NCBI GenBank assembly: GCA_942490535.1
Contig: CALNXQ010000004.1
Span: 682,001-746,000, forward strand
Reading direction: 5' to 3'
Origin: JAEINY01 sp942490535
GTDB lineage: Bacteria; Bacteroidota; Bacteroidia; Bacteroidales; Marinilabiliaceae
DNA length: 64,000 nt
Position 1 is the first letter of the stretch. Each line of letters starts with the position of its first letter. Of the stretch, positions 54,510 to 63,172 are shown one piece after another. The position numbers and the translations under genes were made by a program. The notes under the pieces were generated by a model. The model was not told the origin of the DNA. It made no database searches and saw only the letters and a list, made by a program, of their open reading frames with translations.

Positions 54510-55748
54510 TCATCCATTCTCATAATTACCGTTATTTTCTCTAATTTCGCCGGCTCTCTTCAATGAATGTTTCGCCATGATAGGGCCAATCAGTTCATTG
54601 ATAATGGTGGCGCCCATGATGGTGGTCAGCAGCAGTTCTGAAAAGGGCTTAAACACCTCCATCTGATACACATTTAACACCAATCCGATGACAATACCAG
54701 CCTGCGGAATGAGCCCCCCGGCAGTATACTTTTTTATGGGCTCATCAGCTTTGGCAGTGCGCGCGCCCCACCAGCATCCTAAATACTTTCCTGCTATTCT
54801 CAATAACACAAATAGAAGAATTAATGGCAGAGCGTGCGGAATGCTATACACATTCAAATGTAATCCACTCAGCAGAAAAAAGAACAGGAAGATTAAATCT
54901 TCCGTATACCGTTCAATGATTTTGAAGATGCGATTCTGATATTTACTCCCGTTTACAATGACAATGCCCATCATCATGGCGGCTAATATTTCATCGATGT
55001 GTAATAGCTCACACACGCCCACGCAAATAATAATCAATGACGCGATCACTACAATCCATTGCCCTTCCGCCTTTTTAGGCAGTAAGTGAAACGCCAGCAT
55101 CATCATCCCCCCCATTAGGGCCCCGCAGCCCATTCCAACGCCAATTTGGTACAGTGTTGTGGTGAAAGCAGAAAGGAATCCGGTATGGCTACCGGTAAAA
55201 AAAGCCTCAATATTAATGACCACACTAAATAAAATTACACCAAAGGTATCATCCAGCGAAACAACGCCCAGAATTGTATCAGTCACTTTGCCACGAGCCT
55301 TATACTCATGAATGACCGCCAGGGTGGCCGCCGGCGCAGTAGGACTGGCCAAAGCTCCCAATTGTAAGGCTAACAACAGTAAGATGAGGAGCTCAATGGA
55401 TAGTTGCTCCTGAAACATGAGGCCGAACACAGTAATCCCAATAACGATCAAAATAAAAGGAAAGATGCTGGCCCACACTGTGATGTGCACAATCTCCTTT
55501 TCATGCCTTTTCATGCGTGACCATTTTAATGCCCCGCCTACCTCAAAGGCAATAAATGCCAGACAAACCTTTAGTAAAGGTTCAGTGGTAACCACAAAAT
55601 CAACATTGATAAATGGAAGCGTATATGGACTCAATACAATCCCTGTTCCGATGTAACCGAGGATGCGCGGCAGTCGCACTTGATGGCATAGCCAGCCGGC
55701 CAGGTATCCGGCAACCAGTAAAAAGCCGAGTTCTAAGAGGATGTTCAC
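54510..55748 (-). CDS. Cation:proton antiporter, CPA2 family
   Basis: 412 aa with about 12 transmembrane helices. The Na+/H+ exchanger domain includes VCLAFIAFEVGGALKW, ALASPTAPAATLAVIHEYKARG, GVVSLDDTFGVILFS (the DD-type ion site) and a late amphipathic GGLIPQAGIVIGLVLN. No C-terminal TrkA-N or RCK domain. Moves Na+ or K+ against protons across the inner membrane. May be transcribed with the barrel gene downstream. Confidence 0.92.
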   Translation of the reverse strand: MNILLELGFLLVAGYLAGWLCHQVRLPRILGYIGTGIVLSPYTLPFINVDFVVTTEPLLKVCLAFIAFEVGGALKWSRMKRHEKEIVHITVWASIFPFILIVIGITVFGLMFQEQLSIELLILLLLALQLGALASPTAPAATLAVIHEYKARGKVTDTILGVVSLDDTFGVILFSVVINIEAFFTGSHTGFLSAFTTTLYQIGVGMGCGALMGGMMMLAFHLLPKKAEGQWIVVIASLIIICVGVCELLHIDEILAAMMMGIVIVNGSKYQNRIFKIIERYTEDLIFLFFFLLSGLHLNVYSIPHALPLILLFVLLRIAGKYLGCWWGARTAKADEPIKKYTAGGLIPQAGIVIGLVLNVYQMEVFKPFSELLLTTIMGATIINELIGPIMAKHSLKRAGEIRENNGNYENG

Positions 55749-56088
55749 AACATTAAGCCTGTTTTTGTCTCATTAAATTACAACTAATAATTGTGTAAAA
55801 CCACTTAAAAAAAATAGCAACGGGTACCGTCCAGAATAAATAGTACCTGTGAACGGTTAACGCCTGCATCTGAGTATTGAGAACACACGTTAGTAAGCAA
55901 ACATGTGCATCTGACGACTGGGATTACTCTTTTGCATTTAAGCGGATCCTTTTGAGCATCAGGAACACTTGTTTGTACTTTTAAAGTAATTATTCAGATC
56001 ATTCCTGTGGCAAACCGCTATGAAAAGCAGCGCATAAAACGAAACGGCTTTGACCGGTAATTTCCTTGGATTCACTGAGCCCGGTAGC
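55749..56088. other. Intergenic region
   Basis: 340 bp. I see no gene, RNA or clear repeat in it. Confidence 0.5.
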
Positions 56089-56964
56089 TCAATGCAATTT
56101 CTTAATAATCGGATTAAACGCTTTAGAAGCCACAATAACCCGCTCCCCAAGGGTGTATTTTTTCACTTCCCGTTCATCCGCCACCACCTTGACCAGTTCA
56201 TTACCAATGAGGATGGAGAGAATATAGATGACATCTTGTTTCTCCATATTAATGATTTCTCCCACGAACTGAAATTTGCCACTCACCTCTTTGTGGCTAA
56301 ATACTTCGGCTGGTGAACCCGTTTGAATGATTTTACCCTGCTCTAAGACCAACATGGTATCCGATATTTTTAATATCTCTGATACATCGTGACTGATGAG
56401 TATGGTGGTGAGCTGATATTCGCGGTGCACCTGCAAAATGTAATGCTGCAGCTTGAGGCGCATCTCATGATCCAGAGCGGAGAGAGGTTCATCCAGCATC
56501 AATATATCGGGCCGCTGAACCAAAGCTCGTGCCAGGGCCACCCGTTGTTTTTGTCCGCCGGATAAGGTGCCCGGTTTGCGGTGTTGCAATTCGCCCAACT
56601 CCACCAACTCCACCAGATGGGTAATCAGCGCCTTATCTTTTCCATGGCCCGACGCGAACAGGAGGTTTTCATACACCGTCATATTGGGAAACAAGGCGTA
56701 ATCCTGAAAGACAAAACCGACTTTACGCTTTTGTGGTTTAAGGTGAATACCATTGGCAGAATCTAACCAGGTGGATCCATTAACTTTAATCAGACCCATA
56801 TCGGGTTGCATCAAACCCGCTAATATGCGAAGCACACTTGTTTTGCCAGCCCCGGATTTACCATACAGCGTGACAAACTGCCCCCTTGTGAGTTGCTGAT
56901 TTACGCTCAGCAACAACTCCCCGGAAGGCCCACTCAATGATTTCTCAAAATGCAGTTCAATCAT
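56089..56964 (-). CDS. modC: Molybdate ABC transporter ATP-binding protein
   Basis: 291 aa. Walker A GKSGAGKTS (35-43), Q-loop at GFVFQDYALFPNM, signature LSGGQKQRVALARAL, Walker B LMLDEPLSALD and the switch histidine in ILISHDVSE. A short C-terminal TOBE/Mop-like domain (about 225-291) may bind molybdate. Energises uptake through ModB. Its start overlaps the modB stop by four bases. Last gene of the operon. Confidence 0.92.
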   Translation of the reverse strand: MIELHFEKSLSGPSGELLLSVNQQLTRGQFVTLYGKSGAGKTSVLRILAGLMQPDMGLIKVNGSTWLDSANGIHLKPQKRKVGFVFQDYALFPNMTVYENLLFASGHGKDKALITHLVELVELGELQHRKPGTLSGGQKQRVALARALVQRPDILMLDEPLSALDHEMRLKLQHYILQVHREYQLTTILISHDVSEILKISDTMLVLEQGKIIQTGSPAEVFSHKEVSGKFQFVGEIINMEKQDVIYILSILIGNELVKVVADEREVKKYTLGERVIVASKAFNPIIKKLH

Positions 56965-57635
56965 TGCCAGAAACGTTTAAGATATCCGCCATTCACAAGA
57001 TAAACCGTCAGCAAAATGGCAAAAGTCACCGCAAAAAGAATGAGCGAATACACATTGGCAGCTCCATAATTCAGCGCTTCTACCTCATCGTAAATGGCAA
57101 TGGAGGCCACCTTGGTTTTCCCGGGCATGTTACCACCAATCATCAGCACCACGCCAAATTCACCCACGGTATGAGCAAAGGTCAGGACGATACCGGTCAA
57201 CAGAGCCGGTTTAATATTGGGTAATAATACTTTTATAAGCGTCGTGACCGGTGATTTACCCATCACATAAGCCGCCTCCCGCAAGGAGGATGGCAAATTG
57301 CTTAAGCCCGACTGAATGGGATGCACCATAAAGGGCAAACTATATATCACCGAAGCCACCACCAATCCTTCAAATGAAAAAAGCAAGTGCAAACCCAAGA
57401 CCTCCTGGAGCCAGTTGCCAAACACATTGTTGGGACTAAACGCCACCAGTAAGTAAAATCCCAATACCGTTGGCGGCAGCACCAGTGGCATGCTCACCAG
57501 GGTTTCAATCACCGGTTTGATGCGCTGTTTGGAATAGGCCAGCCACCAGGCCAAGGGAATGGCCACGACCAGGAGCACCAGGGTAGATACCAGGGACAGC
57601 TTCAAGGTTAATAAAAGGGGTTGCCAGTCGATCAT
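56961..57635 (-). CDS. modB: Molybdate ABC transporter permease
   Basis: 224 aa with five to six transmembrane helices. The EAA-type cytoplasmic loop SLREAAYVMGKSPVTTLIKV, which docks ModC, is clear, as are SMPLVLPPTVLGFYLLV and VLTFAHTVGEFGVVLMIGG. Length normal for ModB. Overlaps genes on both sides by four bases, so translation is coupled through the operon. Confidence 0.94.
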   Translation of the reverse strand: MIDWQPLLLTLKLSLVSTLVLLVVAIPLAWWLAYSKQRIKPVIETLVSMPLVLPPTVLGFYLLVAFSPNNVFGNWLQEVLGLHLLFSFEGLVVASVIYSLPFMVHPIQSGLSNLPSSLREAAYVMGKSPVTTLIKVLLPNIKPALLTGIVLTFAHTVGEFGVVLMIGGNMPGKTKVASIAIYDEVEALNYGAANVYSLILFAVTFAILLTVYLVNGGYLKRFWQ

Positions 57636-58030
57636 TCCGATACCATTATTTCGTTTGTCTTAATCATCGCGGTAACCTCAGAGCCTACCGTTAATGTCAG
57701 TTGCGCCACCGCATTGGCCGTAATTACCGATACAATCTCACCCGCTGGCGTGTTCACCACCACGCGACTTAATAGCTCACCCGCTTCAATGGCCTGGACA
57801 GTGCCCGGAATCCGGTTCTGAAGACTTATTTGGTGCTCTTTCCCTTTGCCAATAATCACTTCGGTCTCTTTAAAAATCACGTTTATTTCGTTGCCTGGTT
57901 CTAAATAAGGCGCCGATTCAGGGGTGTCAATCACAATGGCCGTGAGCGGAATGTGAGCCACCACCACCCGCACCAGGGACAAACTGCCTTTGATGGTAAT
58001 GGTTTCTATTTGACCTGTTAATACATTCAT
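57632..58030 (-). CDS. Di-Mop molybdate-binding protein
   Basis: 132 aa made of two tandem TOBE/Mop domains (about 1-65 and 66-132); the second begins SLQNRIPGTVQAIEAGELLSR. Such molbindins store or buffer molybdate in the cytoplasm, or donate it to regulators. Placed between modA and modB, with a two-base gap to modA and a four-base overlap with modB. The N-terminal domain is more divergent. No DNA-binding (ModE) helix-turn-helix is present, so it is not itself a repressor. Confidence 0.88.
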   Translation of the reverse strand: MNVLTGQIETITIKGSLSLVRVVVAHIPLTAIVIDTPESAPYLEPGNEINVIFKETEVIIGKGKEHQISLQNRIPGTVQAIEAGELLSRVVVNTPAGEIVSVITANAVAQLTLTVGSEVTAMIKTNEIMVSE

Positions 58031-58032
58031 GA

Positions 58033-58797
58033 TTAATTTATTGCGTAACCATATTGGGTGAGTATACTCTGCCCTTGCTCTCCAAACAGAAATGCCTTAA
58101 ACAGCCGGGCTTTATCCAGCTTTTCAGGGTGCTGATTCACCATCACCACACCTTGTTCAATGGGTGAATACAATGAGGGATCTATTTCGATCCACCGACC
58201 CTTCCCCATTACATCGGGTGATAAAACCACTGACTTAGCCGTAAAACCCATTGCGGCAGCTCCTGACAGAATGAATTGACTGGTTTGCGAAATGCTTTCG
58301 CCATACACCAGCTTATCCTTTAGTGCATCATATTGACCGATATTCGTAATAACTTCCTGGGCCGCTCTGCCATAGGGAGCCGTTTTCGGATTGGCCATGG
58401 CAATGCGTTGAATGGCCTTGGCCGTTAATATATCCAAAGACGGTTGACCAGCATCGGTAGCAGACCAGAGCACTAACTTCCCATAGGCATAGACCTCCGG
58501 GGCTGCCACGGTTAATCCCTGCACATATAACGTTTCCGGATATTTCATGTCGGCCGACACAAACAGATCAAAGGGTGCACCTTGGGCTATTTGGGCCGTT
58601 AATTTGCCCGATGAAGCCACCACAATTTCGCAGGCAATGCCGGTTTGAGCCGCGAAAGCTTCCACCAGCGCGTTCATGGCAAAGCGCATGTTGGCAGCGG
58701 TGGCAATGGTTAGCTTTTCAGAGTGTGAACCACGACATCCCCAAACGATAACGAGTAACCCGAAGAAGACACCTGACTTTATATTTCGTTTTCCCAT
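58033..58797 (-). CDS. modA: Molybdate-binding lipoprotein
   Basis: 254 aa. Lipobox IVWGC at the N-terminus (Cys21), as expected for an anchored binding protein in this phylum. The type-II periplasmic binding fold shows LTIATAANMRFAMNALVEAF, VASSGKLTAQIAQGAPFDLFVSAD (anion-binding Ser/Ala loop), AMANPKTAPYGRAAQEV and GESISQTSQFILSGAAAMGF. Captures molybdate or tungstate for ModBC. First gene of a four-gene operon on the minus strand; promoter box upstream. Confidence 0.93.
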   Translation of the reverse strand: MGKRNIKSGVFFGLLVIVWGCRGSHSEKLTIATAANMRFAMNALVEAFAAQTGIACEIVVASSGKLTAQIAQGAPFDLFVSADMKYPETLYVQGLTVAAPEVYAYGKLVLWSATDAGQPSLDILTAKAIQRIAMANPKTAPYGRAAQEVITNIGQYDALKDKLVYGESISQTSQFILSGAAAMGFTAKSVVLSPDVMGKGRWIEIDPSLYSPIEQGVVMVNQHPEKLDKARLFKAFLFGEQGQSILTQYGYAIN

Positions 58798-58815
58798 TCA
58801 GTTCCTAATAATTAA

Positions 58816-58844
58816 TCCGGTGTATTGCCCGGAGACCAAATATA
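58816..58844 (-). promoter_or_regulatory. modA promoter -7 box and 5'-leader palindrome
   Basis: On the minus strand a perfect TAnnTTTG box (TATATTTG, 58844-58837) lies 39 bases upstream of the modA ATG. Between it and the gene is an inverted repeat TCCGG-8-CCGGA (58833-58816). It could be an operator for a molybdate-responsive regulator or an RNA hairpin; no function is proven. Confidence 0.5.
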
Positions 58845-58968
58845 GTATTTTCACTTTGATGTGACTCCACCTGTCCATCGGAACCTGACAATTGTTACCT
58901 GTCATATTTGATTAAAATAGTAGTTTAGCCCTTTCAATACTTTTTGTTTAAATCAGATTAAAAATACC

Positions 58969-60582
58969 ATGAAGAAACTACATTACATTGGAATGGCCAT
59001 TTTAGCCATTTCGTGGTTAAGCACTTCGGCTCAAAGTGTGTTTGACCAGGTGAATGATCCCTATTTCGGTGAAACCTGCACCAGCATCCTGGTGGGTAAA
59101 CAAGCCTCTACCGATGGCTCGGTGATCACCAGTCATACCTGCGACGGCCGCTACCGTACCTGGTTATCCATTGAGAAAGGAGAAACCTTTAAAAACGATA
59201 CCACGACTGCGATCTATAAGGGTACTTTGAAAACAGAAACCCGCTGGGACCGCCGTCAAATGGAAAAAGTCGGTGAAATTCCACAGGCCGAAGAGACGTA
59301 TTCGTTTTTAAATACCGCCTATCCTTGTTTGAATGAGAAACAGCTGGCCATTGGTGAAACCACAATCGTGGGTCCCAAAGAGTTGGTGAATGAGAATGGC
59401 CTGTTCCTGATTGAAGAACTGGAGCGCATTGCCTTGCAGCGCTGTTCAACGGCGCGGGATGCCATTCAGCTCATTGGTCAACTCATCAAAGAATACGGTT
59501 ATGGCGACTGGGGCGAATGCATCACCATTGCCGATAAAAAAGAAGTGTGGCAATTGGAGATTTTTGGTGAAGGACCGGACAAAATTGGTGGTGTATGGGC
59601 GGCTCAACGCATCCCCGATGATCACGTAGGTGTATCAGCCAACATCTCCCGCATTGGTGAAATCAACCTAAAAGATAAAGAACACTTCATGGCCTCGCAC
59701 AACGTGTTTGACGTGGCTAAAAAACTGAAGCGTTGGGATGGCAAGCAACCTTTCAAATTCTGGAAAGCCTATGGTAAGGTGGATAAACCCTTCATGATTC
59801 GTGAATATTTCATTCTGAATGCCCTGGCACCCTCCTTGAAGCTGGAATTTGAAGCCGATGAATTACCTTTCTCAGTGAAGCCCGATCAAAAAGTATCGGT
59901 GCATGATGTGATCGCCCTGTACCGCGAAACCTACGAGGGTACTAAATACGACATGACGCAGAACCTGAAGGTGATCAAGAAGAAATACGACGATAACAAA
60001 GAAGTGATTGGTCAGGATACCCTGATCTCTCCCATTGCCAATCCCTGGATGGGCGGCAACGAACGTAATACTTACAATTATTTGAAAGAAGGTACTGTTG
60101 AATTTCAACGGACCGTTGCTGTATCGTGGTGTTCCTATTCACACATCATCCAATTGCGCGATTGGTTACCCGATGAGATTGGTGGTATTGCCTGGTTTTC
60201 TTTTGATAATCCCGGACAAAGCCCCCGTATTCCCATCTATTCAGGTACTACCGAATTACCAGAGAGTTTCAGCTTCTGTGGCCAGAAACGCTACCGCGAA
60301 GATGCCGCCATCTGGAGTTATCGCAAAGCCAATAAACTGGCAACCCTGGCTTGGCAGGATACCAAAAAAGAGGTACTGGGTGAAGTGGCCTATTTCGAAG
60401 AAAAAGCCACGATAGAGAATAAATTTCTGGAAGAGCGCATCGCTGCCTTGCTGAAAGAAGGTAAAAAAGAGGAAGCTCAAAAGCTCCTGAACCAATATAC
60501 CCGCGACTTTACCGGTGCCACCATGTTGCGCTGGAAAGAACTGGAAGAGAAATACTGGGGTAAATTTGGCCTGGGATTTTAA
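58969..60582 (+). CDS. pepD: Peptidase family C69 dipeptidase
   Basis: 537 aa. Signal-peptide-like N-terminus (1-21, ends TSAQS). An N-terminal-nucleophile hydrolase: the putative nucleophile is C37 in GETCTSILVGK, followed by DGSVITSHTCDGRYRTW. It has the family's long middle domain with DWGECITIADKKEVWQLEIF and the late NPGQSPRIPIYSGT. In the family the cysteine becomes N-terminal after autoprocessing. Cleaves dipeptides, probably in the periplasm. A strong terminator follows. Confidence 0.93.
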   Translation: MKKLHYIGMAILAISWLSTSAQSVFDQVNDPYFGETCTSILVGKQASTDGSVITSHTCDGRYRTWLSIEKGETFKNDTTTAIYKGTLKTETRWDRRQMEKVGEIPQAEETYSFLNTAYPCLNEKQLAIGETTIVGPKELVNENGLFLIEELERIALQRCSTARDAIQLIGQLIKEYGYGDWGECITIADKKEVWQLEIFGEGPDKIGGVWAAQRIPDDHVGVSANISRIGEINLKDKEHFMASHNVFDVAKKLKRWDGKQPFKFWKAYGKVDKPFMIREYFILNALAPSLKLEFEADELPFSVKPDQKVSVHDVIALYRETYEGTKYDMTQNLKVIKKKYDDNKEVIGQDTLISPIANPWMGGNERNTYNYLKEGTVEFQRTVAVSWCSYSHIIQLRDWLPDEIGGIAWFSFDNPGQSPRIPIYSGTTELPESFSFCGQKRYREDAAIWSYRKANKLATLAWQDTKKEVLGEVAYFEEKATIENKFLEERIAALLKEGKKEEAQKLLNQYTRDFTGATMLRWKELEEKYWGKFGLGF

Positions 60583-60676
60583 TGGTAGATAGTCAGTGGT
60601 CAGTAAATTTAAGTCAGTAGGTACTACTAACCTTTCGCTTCTGTCTGCTGGCAAATAACCAGATACTACTTCAATG

Positions 60677-60714
60677 AAAAAAGCACTGCTCAATGGATTG
60701 GGCAGTGCTTTTTT
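60677..60714. terminator. Bidirectional intrinsic terminator
   Basis: Arms AAGCACTGCTCAAT and ATTGGGCAGTGCTT form a 14-bp stem (one G-T pair) with A and T runs on the two sides. It lies between convergent genes (pepD and the serine protease), so it can serve both strands. Confidence 0.85.
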
Positions 60715-60747
60715 AGCATACACCTTGCATCAAAAATGCATACACCT

Positions 60748-61647
60748 CTAATTGATGAGTTCTTTCAAACGACTTACCGGTATTATTTCTTTGATGGTGG
60801 CCTGGTATATTTCCCCATTGGGATCGTAGTAAATATTCTGCGTTCCTGCCACTATACCAACAACATTTCCGAAATCATCCATAATGGGTGCCCCACTGGA
60901 TCCTTTGGCGAATTCAGCAGAGATGCTCTGTCGGATTTTGGTCGTTCCGGGTTTCATATAGTGGCGATTAATTTGTCCGCTTGTATAAGTATAAAAGCGA
61001 TGATCGGGATGACTGATCAGATGAATAGACGCTCCAGGTGCTTTTTGTTTGCCAAGGGCCAAGGGATGTAATTTCACATCTCCCGGATCGATTCGAAAGA
61101 TAGCCAGGTCATCGTGTTTACTAGCCGCCAATACCGCTTTCACCGGATAGATTTTTTGCTCCGAATCCATCACAAAATAGGTGATATATTCATTGGGGCT
61201 TGACGGATCATAGGATTTAAACACATGGTAGTTGGTCGCGCAAATACCATCACCGGATATCACGAACGCCGATGCCGTACTAATATGATTCTCGGGACAA
61301 TGCCCACATTTATGGACTTTACCCATCATCAACACCCCTTTACGGAAAGAGGAATAAAACGCCTCGTTACCTACTCTGTCAGTTTCAGGTTTCTGAGATG
61401 GTACTGCACACGTCTTATTCGCTAATTGCTCCTTGTAAGTATCTGCTGCTGTCACCTCATGCTCCATCATGTATTCTGTAACTTTCTGTTCGAATACCTT
61501 CAACCATTCAGTATCATTAATTGGAACTGATTCGATTGGAGGTGAACCGATGGGCGAAGTTGTCGATTTCTGTATTTCTGGCACTTTACATCGGTTGAAG
61601 ATCCCCATTAGGCCGACCAGTAATAATACTATTATTCCCTTATTCAT
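60748..61647 (-). CDS. Trypsin-like serine protease
   Basis: 299 aa from MNKGIIV; longer starts would lie inside the hairpin upstream. Hydrophobic N-terminus (1-20) then Cys20, possibly lipid-anchored though the lipobox is poor (FNRC). Protease domain of the S1 type: catalytic His in GICATNYHVFKSYD, Asp in SKHDDLAIFRID and Ser in EFAKGSSGAPIMDDFG. No PDZ domain, so not a full HtrA. Substrate unknown. Follows the TlpA-like gene on the same strand. Confidence 0.88.
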   Translation of the reverse strand: MNKGIIVLLLVGLMGIFNRCKVPEIQKSTTSPIGSPPIESVPINDTEWLKVFEQKVTEYMMEHEVTAADTYKEQLANKTCAVPSQKPETDRVGNEAFYSSFRKGVLMMGKVHKCGHCPENHISTASAFVISGDGICATNYHVFKSYDPSSPNEYITYFVMDSEQKIYPVKAVLAASKHDDLAIFRIDPGDVKLHPLALGKQKAPGASIHLISHPDHRFYTYTSGQINRHYMKPGTTKIRQSISAEFAKGSSGAPIMDDFGNVVGIVAGTQNIYYDPNGEIYQATIKEIIPVSRLKELIN

Positions 61648-61665
61648 GTCAATCCATTTACAAGA

Positions 61666-61697
61666 AAGGTCTTGTTTCCAATAACAAACAAGACCTT
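61666..61697 (-). terminator. Perfect 12-bp hairpin between TlpA-like and protease genes
   Basis: AAGGTCTTGTTT and AAACAAGACCTT with an 8-nt loop, just after the stop at 61706 and before the protease ATG at 61647. There is no long U-tract, so it may attenuate rather than end transcription. Confidence 0.6.
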
Positions 61698-61705
61698 GCA
61701 TCATA

Positions 61706-63115
61706 CTACAATAAATTCTTTAAATAACCTTCGGTTTGCTCATCGGAAGGACGAGGTGCATCAATGGTCACAATATTACCTTCTTTATCAAATAACATAA
61801 AACGCGGAATGGCGTTAATACTATACGCTTTTGCCACATCGGAATCAAAGGCTTTATCGGCCATAATCTGGACCCCTTTCAAATCTTCCTCCGTCACATA
61901 TTTTTCCCATTTACTGCGATCTTTTGCATTATCCACTGATATACTTAAGAACGTTACCGGTTGTCCATGAAACTTCTTTTCCAGCTCTTTTAAGGCTGGT
62001 ATCTGTCCCTTACAAGGCCCGCACCAGGTAGCCCATACATCCACATACACCAGCTTACCTTTATAATCGGATAATTTGTGCTCTTGCCCATTCACATCGG
62101 TACCTGCAAAGTCAAAAGCAGGTGCACCGGCCTCAAACTTCCTAATAGTCAACTCGAAGGCTTTTACCCTTTCTTTAAGATAATCGGATATCAGATAGGG
62201 CTCAATCATTTTTTTATAGTTCAGATAACTCTCATCATAAGACTTAAACGAATTTATATTCTCCACACCATAATACCCTTTTAACAGGTCATGGTGAACC
62301 TGCTTCAAGGCCACCTGGTGATAGTCGGAGCGTTCTGTTTTCTCAGGTGACGACAATACACCATACATGGAATACAAGCGAATGTATTCGTAACCGTTGG
62401 GTAGTTCCAATAGACGCTCGGATTGAGGAGCTCGCTCTGTCAGCAAATAATCGTAATAATCCGGGTAATCTTTACGTTCCGGATGCACGCCTCGGGGGGT
62501 GTAAATCATCATTAAAGCGGCACTGTTCATATCCACTTCCACCATCAGTTTCATCAAATCATCAAACACCGAGTCACCGGTATTCACTTTTTGTTTGAAC
62601 TGATTGGCCTGATTCACCAGCCCTGGTAATAAGGGAAAAAAGGAAGTATAGTCTAAAATGTTATACCTAAATCCATGTGAATAGGTAAAAACACTATCCA
62701 CCTGATTATTCCATTCTGAAAGCAATTGGTTCTTATCACAGTTGGTGTGCACCAGTGCATAATCACCATCCTGCAGGGCTATTTCCACCTCGGTACCGTT
62801 CTCCAGATAAAACCGTTTGAGGTCATGATCTTGCTTGACTTTCACCAGGGCCTGATCCCATACTACATTAACCACATACAAACCGGGCTCTTCAACGGCG
62901 TAATTGAACCCAAATCGCCCTTCCGCCCCAAATTTAGTAACCGCCACTTTGGTTGTCTTCCCGTGTTCCACCTTGCATAAATGAATTTCTTTTCCGGCTT
63001 TATCACCTGTGTACTTTCCTTTAATAAGTGCGAAACGCGTTTCTTTTTGGCCACATGAGCTTACCAATAAAGCACACAACGCCATTGCTGTGATGAATTT
63101 CATCCAGTTATTCAT
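61706..63115 (-). CDS. TlpA-family thioredoxin-like lipoprotein
   Basis: 469 aa from MNNWMKF. Lipoprotein signal with lipobox LVSSC. The N-terminal ~110 residues resemble the DUF4369 domain found before many Bacteroidota TlpA proteins. A helical middle follows, and a C-terminal thioredoxin domain (about 340-469) has the redox pair WATWCGPCKGQIP and the cis-Pro loop INAIPRFMLF. Probably a periplasmic disulfide reductase or isomerase. Directly downstream of the PKD-like lipoprotein gene with a 57-bp gap, an arrangement known at SusC/SusD-type loci. Confidence 0.92.
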   Translation of the reverse strand: MNNWMKFITAMALCALLVSSCGQKETRFALIKGKYTGDKAGKEIHLCKVEHGKTTKVAVTKFGAEGRFGFNYAVEEPGLYVVNVVWDQALVKVKQDHDLKRFYLENGTEVEIALQDGDYALVHTNCDKNQLLSEWNNQVDSVFTYSHGFRYNILDYTSFFPLLPGLVNQANQFKQKVNTGDSVFDDLMKLMVEVDMNSAALMMIYTPRGVHPERKDYPDYYDYLLTERAPQSERLLELPNGYEYIRLYSMYGVLSSPEKTERSDYHQVALKQVHHDLLKGYYGVENINSFKSYDESYLNYKKMIEPYLISDYLKERVKAFELTIRKFEAGAPAFDFAGTDVNGQEHKLSDYKGKLVYVDVWATWCGPCKGQIPALKELEKKFHGQPVTFLSISVDNAKDRSKWEKYVTEEDLKGVQIMADKAFDSDVAKAYSINAIPRFMLFDKEGNIVTIDAPRPSDEQTEGYLKNLL

Positions 63116-63172
63116 ATAATGATATTTAAAAGTGAAAGAATCGGCGGTTGGACACCACCGATCCATTTATGT

